Source: Tetraselmis striata
Taxonomy: Eukaryota; Chlorophyta; Chlorodendrophyceae; Chlorodendrales; Chlorodendraceae
NCBI GenBank assembly: GCA_006384855.1
Contig: VCJN01003369.1
Coordinates: forward strand, 1 to 64,000
Length of the DNA stretch: 64,000 nucleotides
Direction: 5' to 3'
The notes under the pieces are model-generated. The model did not search any database. It was not told the origin of the DNA and saw nothing but the letters and a program-made list of their open reading frames with translations. Shown here in pieces: positions 57,133 through 64,000 of the stretch (within the stretch, counting starts at the first letter, position 1; the number at the start of each line of letters is the position of its first letter). A program made the position numbers and the translations under genes.

Positions 57133-58430
57133 TAGTTCACTAGGCGAGAACCGATATATTTTACCAGGTGGTACATTTGTATCCGGCACGAGCGGAATTT
57201 CCATGTCAAAACCAGGGCGAGATCTGATAACAGAGTCCAGCGGGTGGCAGATTGATTTATTTATGTTTTAGCAGTAGCGATTAGATTTTCTTTGTATGTT
57301 CAGGGGATTGGTCATTGGTAATGGAGGCTGTATCGGCATTAATAATTGAATCGGCGGTTGCGGGAGCAGTAGCATCATACTCTATAAAAATACAGTATCC
57401 GGGTCGTTACGTTTTATTTCTCGGGCCATGGCGTTGGGGAGTAGCGACTACAGGTACGATATCACTGTTCGATTATCTAGGTGGACGATGAGTAGAGCAG
57501 GTGATTCCGTGGCGATTAATTGGGAAGGTGAGATTTCCAGAAGGCCGGTCGACATCGGGATTGTGTTCTTTCAGACACGAGAAGCCAAGAAGTACACAGT
57601 CAAATGCGCTTTGAAAATTGGAAACAATAAATTCGACAGTAGCTGTGAATTCTTTAATATTTAGCGGTAGGGTACATGACTGAGCGGCGAGTGAATCGCG
57701 GCTATCGGCCATAATAACGCGGATTATATTGGCGAAGGGGGTGGTGCGGATTTTGTTTAGCCGGACATAATAGCCAGCGTAACTAAAAGACTTACATGAT
57801 CGCAAACATCATGGTAGCGGGTTTGATATATGGGTATTCGGAGAGTTTTGGATTTAGTAGCAGCAGGTCACTGTCAGTCACGGATACAACGAATGCTTTA
57901 TCAGTTTCAAAGCGGGACCGGTGGGATTTGACAGTTTTTGTGTATAGGCTTCACTTGGGTTGGCGGTTTCCAAGGCGACGGCTTTCAGATGATCTGTGGG
58001 GCCCGCGCCGTTAAAGGCAACGGCCTCGCGTTCTTTGACCATGTGGTCCGCGAGGCAGACATCTATGATCCAGTTAGTCGGGGGCATGGTGGCGGATTCC
58101 GTGGCAGTGTGAAACAAAAAAACTGCCGGCACGGTACGAGTGCACTCGTTTATATTTTTTTCAGGATGCGTAGCCAAGACTTAGATTACTGGACCACTGG
58201 GAAGAATAATCATTGCACGGGTATCATAAGGGGACGACCGGCGTTGAGACTGAGTGTTCGAGCATGTGGAGTACAAAATCGCCGTACGGGGGATTAATTA
58301 AGACAGTATGACCCACCGCACTAGTATCGGTAAAGGGTTTATAGTGCAATAATCTGAGCAGACAACGTCAAAACGAGAAGCACAAGCATCAAAAGTAATC
58401 GGGCCATACTCGTAATTCAGACGAGTAAAT
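57133..58430 (-). pseudogene. Protease region and RT start of the Ty3/gypsy fossil
   Basis: An aspartic-protease-like segment on the minus strand (about 57720-57540), with a region upstream of it at 58177-57878 and the duplicated start of RT at 57320-57133. Broken; old. Confidence 0.6.
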
Positions 58431-59126
58431 TATATTCGGTCAAAATTATTGGAATCAGGTAGGCAAGTGAACGGGCGGTCAGGTTTAACCTTCGTGCGGT
58501 TGTAATCTTTTTTGTATTGCGGCCAGACCCGCAATGGGGTTGTCAGCATGCATGGTAAAGTCGGCAGGTGGCAGGGACCGACGAACCTGCTCGCGTGAAA
58601 GCGGATGTGGCTCGTCTGACTCAAATGAATAGGCAATCGGCGACCTAAAGGGGAGACCGTCGCGTGCACACACACCAACTCGGGGTCGGCGGCACTCGCT
58701 AGGATATACTCGTCTTGTAGCGGAGCGGAATGATTGTGAGCCGGCCTCGGTGGTCGGGGAGCCACGCGGCGGAGCTGTAAATTCGATTGTATTACAATTC
58801 GAAGTTGTGGCAACATGCTCCGCACAAACCAGACATTGGCAGTCAAGATCAAGCCTTTGTACGCCTTTAGCGGCTTCTGAGGCAGCAGCTTCATGGCGCC
58901 AAACAATTTTGTCGGCTTGAGATGTCGCTCAGCATGCCAAAATAATTTGAGCATGGCAGCACTCTCCGCGTCCGGGCATGATACGAGTAGCGGCGGGCAG
59001 CGCGGTACTTGTACTCGTGTGTACCGCGAGTACACCGGTACGCGAGCATGTATAGCGTGATGGTGGCGGGCGCCTAGACGAATATGTTTCAGCGTCGTCA
59101 GTTGTAGTGTGTCGTACAAGTGCTGG
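58430..59126 (-). pseudogene. gag-like region of the Ty3/gypsy fossil
   Basis: A Pro/His/Arg-rich region in the expected place between 5' LTR and protease. No zinc knuckle recognised. The open frame there continues into the adjacent TRIM-like insertion, so its far end is not original. Broken; old. Confidence 0.45.
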
Positions 59127-59442
59127 TGTAAGGATATGTACCACACAAATCCCCATGTGGGTACCCAGTGCATGGTGCGTTTTGCGCGGTATCCTTACAG
59201 TTGGTGCTTCTACGCACGCATTGGATCCGGGTTCGATCCCGCGGAGAAACATATAATGTGATATGATATCCCGCAATGTTGGACGACCCGGCCAATGCGG
59301 ATCGCCACCGAATCCAAGCCGAAACGTTGCTGGAGGAGGTCCTCCATCCTAGGGGGGGGGGGGGGGGAGTGTAAGGATGTGTACCACACAAATCCCCATG
59401 TGGATACCCAGTGCCTGGTGCGTTTTGCGCGGTATCCTTACA
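59127..59442 (+). mobile_element. TRIM/SMART-like miniature LTR element (316 bp)
   Basis: Two 73-bp direct repeats (59127-59199 and 59370-59442) share about 93% identity and have TGTAAGGAT...ATCCTTACA inverted ends. Two bases after the first lies TGGTGCTTCTACGCACGC, in the place and with the TGG start of a primer-binding site; a G-rich purine tract (about 59352-59369) lies right before the second. The interior is 170 bp and non-coding. No clear target duplication. It also contains a pol III B-box-like GTTCGATCC at 59232. Confidence 0.6.
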
Positions 59443-59589
59443 ACGGGGGATGTATATCGTACTATACATATATATTACACAGGATTCACAAGAGTGCAAA
59501 CGGCCAAGTCTGATGCGTTTGCCCGTGGTTATTCCGCACCCTCTTCTGGTGTTGTTTTCACCTCGCAATTGCTATAGGACGTTTCCTAT

Positions 59590-60130
59590 AGCGACTATTT
59601 CCTTTTTGGGTGATTTCTGATCGCCTTTTGCAGCTTGCTCATGTAACTATATGTAACACAGGCGTCGCTACAATAGCAAGGAAGGGTAACGGGTACAACA
59701 GGTGTGTACGGCGGTGCAAAGTATATGAAGGCAGCATCCAAAATCAATGCCCAGTACGGGTACTGGTACGGGTAAAAATCCTTTGACCAGGCGGATGTCA
59801 AATGTCAGGCTGTGCTAACAACATTAACGATGAGTATCACCTAGCGATTATTGGGTGCATCTTTTATATCGGTACCAGTACCGTACAGCACCGGCACCAT
59901 ATAGATATTATCAAGTCTATTTCATCAAACCCTTTTTTTGGTGATTTCCTGATATTGCCTACTGTTGCTAGCTCATGTAAATAAATCATTACATCAATGC
60001 TTTAACATATGCGCACTACAAACAGAACTAACATCAACTGTGAAAGATTGCCAGCAAAAGAGATACACAAGCCCTAAACCAAGGTCGAGCACGAGGCCAG
60101 GGAGCCAAGAACCCCGGGAGAGCCAAGGAA
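59590..60130. repeat. Cluster of dispersed repeats
   Basis: Holds two GGTGATTTC...CTCATGTAA blocks (59600-59655 and 59935-59985), GTAC-rich words (59755-59775, 59870-59890) and the repeat shared with 36455-36605. It lies within the leader-side interior of the Ty3/gypsy fossil and is probably a further small insertion. Confidence 0.5.
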
Positions 60131-60225
60131 ACCACGAAGTCGCCAAGCTGCCAGGAACTAAAGGGACCACCGCCCCGGGGTAGGCCATCAGCCGCGATGA
60201 TATTAGATATTATCAGTAGGTAATA

Positions 60226-61050
60226 GGGGGCCTTCGCGAAAATTGGACGCTCACTTTGGATCAACATATTAGCGTGCCACGTCTCGCGCGGGCATAGTCA
60301 GCATGTAATCGTTACATGCTTACGCGGATTCCTAACGCCGTCGCGGTTGTTACGTGCGTCGCCTGCCGCCCACGCCGCCACGATCGCCTCCACCCGCTCT
60401 TGCAGCACTCGCCCCTCAGAAAGCTTCTCGTCCTTGACCGGGGCGAACTTTCGCAAATTCCTCTTCAGTTTCTTCCTCAAGGGCCCCTTGGCCCCGAACT
60501 GGTTGGTCTGCTTCCAAAACTCGATGATGTGGGCAGCGTCTGCGGCATGCAGTAGCGCTGAGATCCACCGCGGATCCGAATCCCACCGCCGCTTCCACTC
60601 CATGGGCCACACCTTCTTCAACTGCACATCCGTCTCAACCACAGACTCGGAACTCGTGTCCGACGTAGCGGGAGCGATACCACGCGGCTTATCGTAGGGG
60701 TATGGGCTAGTTGGTAGGTGCGGCTGCGGGCGGGCTATTCGAACTGGCGCGAGCTGACCCGTACGATGCGCCGTCCACTGCCCTTGCCTGGCCCACCCGT
60801 AGCCCCACCTGTAGTAGCCCCATCCCCGTGACCGTAGCGGTACCAGCACGAATTTTCTACCGCCGCTCAAAAACACGGATGATTTCTTTCCTCCAATCCT
60901 TGATCCCAAGTTCGTTTCGGTCCCAAGTATTCGAAGATTGGACGATAATAGCGTCAAATCTTCGCATACGCGAGGGTGTACGGGCTGACGTGTATCGCCA
61001 TTGCTGACGTGTCCATCCAAAGTGAGCGTCCAAAGTTTGCGAAGGCCCCC
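60226..61050. mobile_element. 825-bp TIR DNA element with 5-bp target duplication TAATA
   Basis: Left end GGGGGCCTTCGCGAAAATTG then GACGCTCACTTTGGAT; the right end is its reverse complement with a few changes over about 37 bp (61014-61050). TAATA flanks both ends (60221-60225, 61051-61055). One minus-strand ORF fills 88% of it. Confidence 0.8.
60298..61020 (-). CDS. Unknown 240-residue protein of the 825-bp TIR element
   Basis: A single open frame spanning almost the whole element; the first Met lies at the edge of the right TIR. The N-terminal 110 residues look unstructured (Arg/Gly/Pro-rich). The C-terminal half looks folded and basic: VQLKKVWPMEWKRRWDSDPR, WISALLHAADAAHIIEFWKQ, KKLKRNLRKFAP, then a helix LSEGRVLQERVEAIVAAWAA. 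Trp-rich helices with K/R patches suggest nucleic-acid binding. There is no recognisable DDE, HUH or recombinase motif. It may be a captured host gene piece or a minimal transposition protein. Confidence 0.5.
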   Translation of the reverse strand: MDGHVSNGDTRQPVHPRVCEDLTLLSSNLRILGTETNLGSRIGGKKSSVFLSGGRKFVLVPLRSRGWGYYRWGYGWARQGQWTAHRTGQLAPVRIARPQPHLPTSPYPYDKPRGIAPATSDTSSESVVETDVQLKKVWPMEWKRRWDSDPRWISALLHAADAAHIIEFWKQTNQFGAKGPLRKKLKRNLRKFAPVKDEKLSEGRVLQERVEAIVAAWAAGDARNNRDGVRNPRKHVTITC

Positions 61051-61055
61051 TAATA

Positions 61056-61913
61056 CTGGTACGAGTATCGCAGCTAGCTCACGTAACTATATAACGAGAA
61101 TCGCTACAGGTTAGTTACATGAGCTAGCTGCAACAGGCGATCAAGAAACCACCCGAAAAGGCAATGTAACATGTCCACTACAACAATTGCGGTGTGGAAT
61201 TTCGCTACATGCACTTCTTGCATATTGCAAGCGGTGTCAGTGACGAGCATCGGCGCAGGGCATTCACGATGAGCGGTAGGTGCTAGAGTCGCAGGTACCC
61301 GGATACCAGTACGGTAGACAAGCAAGTCAGTAACGACAAATAGCAGGCGACTTCCGATACATGCTCTACCATCGGGGGTTTGCTGTAGTGGTGCGCAAAT
61401 ATATAAAATACATGAAGTAATGCTTTGGTTGCTGGAATGTATTGTGGTCTATCAACAGTACATACCAGTATCATACTATATGCGGAGCAACGGATTTTGA
61501 AGCCCCGCCGGTAAGCTTCTGTCAGAGCAGGCAAGAGACGGGCAGCTAAAGACGAGGGGGCAGAGCAGGCAAGGGCATTGTGGGGTGGATCGTCAACTCT
61601 AGGGCAAACGGGAGAGGGCAAAAGGGCACACTTTACGGTACCAGACGTGTCGACACGTCGGGCGGCGGAAAGATTTTCGTTCGTCGGCTTGCGCGGTCGT
61701 GGATATATTACGTCCATGATTCCCCGAACGCGGGGGTCGAACTCCACGTAGTGCCGGACGACGCCACGGCGCAAAGAAATGTTGGCGAACATAGATGAGG
61801 CGTCGGGGGGGCAACGCAGTACTAGGAAGTGGCGAGAGCCCTAGGATGGCAGCGTGAACGGGGCAGGGGCTGGAGAGGATGGGGGCGATCGGCGCCAGAG
61901 CTCGCGAAACCAA
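61056..61913. other. Leader-side interior of the Ty3/gypsy fossil
   Basis: Begins with two oppositely oriented GCTAGCTCA(T/C)GTAA blocks (about 61071-61090 and 61110-61175) that form an imperfect inverted repeat. It ends at the primer-binding-site-like sequence next to the 5' LTR. The 169-residue minus frame (61792-61283) shows no domain. Confidence 0.45.
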
Positions 61914-62879
61914 TGTTAAGTACAGTCATGCAAGCGCAATGGAGAGGCTTTCACACCGGTTCGCGTAGGTACTCGTTTCTGAAGACCGTAACCGGGGCTC
62001 AAATCCGAGATGTGTAGCTGGCAACGCTTTTTGGCTACGTGGCACGCGCTGCGTGCGAAATATTAGCACGTGACCGCTCGCGCTCCTCCCTCATCATCCC
62101 GCCGCCAGCCCCATCCCTGCCCGCGACACACAAGACGAGGCACCTGAACGCCACCATATGCCTACGTTAGCGCGCTGCTACCGCGGTATGCGCGTGATGG
62201 TGCCGGCCGGTGTGTTCGACTGGCATCGGTGGGGCGGGATGGGTTGGCGAGACGGGTGGTCACGTGGGCTCTGAGTTTTGATCAAATGACGTTATATTTG
62301 ACTGTATCAACCGGACACTAATCACTATTCGCACTCGTTTCGGTAGTTGCATCTCAGGATTGTGGCCCCGCTATACAGAGCTTAAACCCCGGGAGGATTT
62401 CATTTAGCGAGTACCCGGGGAACCGGTGTGTTCAGTTGCTGGAGAGCCGAATGTTACAAGGCACTGGCATTGCATTGGCATTTATAGCGAACTGGCTATC
62501 GGTCACATCATAGCAATAGCAGTAGCAGAGCAGTAGCCGTGGCATATTGTTCGGAGATCTTGAAGATCTACGCGATATATTGCATCATCGTCAGTTCGTC
62601 GGTTAGTTACCAACATTAAGTGTTAGTACCTGCAGAGGTACGGTACAGTACATGCGTCATCATATGGTAGCATATATGCGTACGCGGCAGACATAAGGCG
62701 TGTGTAATGGATGGAAACGACCGTACGACAGTTGGAGATGGTCGTATGATATTTAGGGACTGCCATACGGGAATGTCATCATGAATTAGTGGTCCTTGTG
62801 GAGTAACGTGTGTGCATACGCGGTATAGTGTGGTATCGGGGTTAGTGGTGCAGTGAGGGTTACGGGCGTAACCCTATCA
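61914..62879 (-). repeat. 5' LTR of the Ty3/gypsy fossil, with an insertion
   Basis: Matches 46173-46717 at both ends; a block of about 500 bp (about 61950-62447) has no counterpart in the other LTR and is an insertion of unknown type. Confidence 0.8.
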
Positions 62880-62884
62880 ACTAA

Positions 62885-64000
62885 TGTCACCAAACATACA
62901 AATGTCTCTTGATCTCTTCGACTACTCTGTCTGAATTCTCAGTCAAATTTTGTTCACACCTCACCACCTCTTACCGTGTGCTTTTGTTAACGATAGATCG
63001 AAACCTCGAGTTATCTTGGATGCTTCAAGTGATCGACATGTTAGCACGCTTTCATATCTTCCGGAGTATAAATTCAACAAATACCATTTGTTGTCAAACC
63101 AACATGTTGAGCGCGCGCCTTCACTGTTTGAACTGTCCTTCCCAACACTTCAATCACCTCACAGTCACATTAACGTTCAATGAACAAAAAATGGACTGCT
63201 GAAAGTCCTAATAAGGACGTTGTTTCTTGTGGCGATTGTTGCGATGGAATTGTTTTCCCGAAAATCCGAGTTCATGTATCTTACCACCACAGTATACTAT
63301 TCACGAAGGAGACTTAAACAAAGCACAGAACGGAATCAAAATCAGAAAGCATAGTGTTATCATGTTATGATGTGTTATTTTCTCTTTTCCTGTCTCATCT
63401 TCAATTGTCTGCAACCCGGCACCTGCACATGCATGAACAAAGGGGATGCTTGATGACTAGGCCAACCTTAAATTGTTTGTGGTGGTTTAGATATCTTGAA
63501 CTAGTTGTATCACCAAAGGGACGCCCTATGTGTGGGTCATGGTGCTGACTACCCTTGCAGTTCTTGCAAGCTCATCACTAGCATGGGACTTAATGAGCGT
63601 TCATATTTGCGTGTCTACTTGCTATGCACGGTATCTTAGTAGGCATATGCAATGCCAGCATGGCGAGCAAATTCAGCATGGCGGGCAAATTGCACAATGT
63701 GCTATTTGGCCAACTTGTAGTTACATGTTGTAGAGAAGCAATACGACAATACCAACCCCAACCAAAACCAACTGACCGAACTGACAACGGAGTGGGTGAT
63801 CACCAACCGGCTGATCTGCGCACCAATCGCCGTAATTGGTTGAACCAATAACTTTTCAACACAAATCACACACCAATTTGAATGCGGCAACCTCGCCAAA
63901 AGTCAGCTGGAGCAAACTGACCAACTGGCTACTGCTGCATTTAATGCACTATCCCCCCCCCCCCCCCCGCGACTGACCACACCTACATACTTAATTGCTT
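62885..64000. other. Right edge of the window, no firm gene
   Basis: AT-richer than the rest. A frame at 62950-63183 (FVNDRSKPRVILDASSDRHV then LSYLPEYKFNKYHLLSNQHV) has coding-like composition but no recognised family. A C tract lies at about 63953-63968. Confidence 0.4.

Larger units (their letters stand above)
46173..62879 (-). mobile_element. Ty3/gypsy chromodomain LTR retrotransposon fossil with nested insertions
   Basis: Both LTRs are present with TGTTA...CA ends, flanked by the 5-bp duplication ACTAA (46168-46172 and 62880-62884). Beside the 5' LTR, on the minus strand, a TGG-initiated primer-binding-site-like sequence lies at about 61900-61912; a purine-rich tract (minus strand) adjoins the 3' LTR at about 46720-46735. 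Internal order on the minus strand is gag-like, protease, RT, RNase H, integrase with a chromodomain-like end, as in chromoviruses. The element is broken throughout, with many disabling changes, and has been stretched to 16.7 kb by at least six insertions. The LTRs differ by roughly 8-10% by eye, so the insertion is old. Confidence 0.85.

Noticed and set aside
59195-59250. tRNA or SINE with B box GTTCGATCC
   Set aside because: The stretch is better explained as the interior of a TRIM-like element with direct 73-bp ends; the T-loop is one base short and no anticodon arm forms.

Overview
The window is nuclear DNA of a eukaryote. The three best genes can be read only after removing spliceosomal GT-AG introns, and most of the rest is nested mobile DNA. 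High coding GC, long C and G homopolymers, (GA)n tracts and GTACC-rich repeats in introns, and the mix of LINE, tyrosine-recombinase-type and Ty3/gypsy elements fit an alga. A stramenopile is my guess; nothing here proves the lineage.

Genic part (about 1.4-15.9 kb). Four genes: an 8-exon FAD-dependent oxidoreductase of the L-2-hydroxyglutarate / glycerol-3-phosphate dehydrogenase type (1433-4883, +); a single-exon SAM methyltransferase of the TRM13/METTL25-like group (5126-6385, -), convergent with the first; a 5-exon BTB/POZ protein (7237-13337, +), divergent from the methyltransferase; and a 4-5 exon membrane / coiled-coil protein (14556-15857, -). Exon phases match at every junction given for the first and third genes, so these models are well supported. 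They look like unrelated housekeeping or regulatory genes, not a pathway cluster.

Transposon part (about 16-64 kb). 16.2-17.8 kb is a perfect 644-bp inverted repeat around a 163-bp unit that also lies outside it. 18.3-21.7 kb is a LINE (-) with an APE-type endonuclease and reverse transcriptase. 22.0-23.5 kb is bounded by hairpin-bearing inverted repeats around a zinc-finger-like gene. 24.1 kb and 33.9-35.2 kb carry a decayed and a long open copy of one unknown protein family. 27.1-28.6 kb is a low-complexity ORF1/gag-like stretch. 29.7-32.6 kb is a broken DIRS-like fossil. 38.0-40.8 kb is a TIR DNA transposon with a two-exon Myb/SANT-like gene and a large palindrome. 41.3-44.5 kb holds hAT-like remnants.

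The right quarter (46173-62879) is one old Ty3/gypsy chromodomain element on the minus strand, with both LTRs and an ACTAA target duplication. It has swollen to 16.7 kb by insertions: a DIRS-like block, a deletion derivative of the 38-kb TIR element, a composite of two near-identical 1343-bp transposons at one TA site, a 316-bp TRIM-like element, an 825-bp TIR element filled by one unknown 240-residue ORF, and an insert in the 5' LTR. No rRNA, CRISPR or convincing tRNA gene was found.
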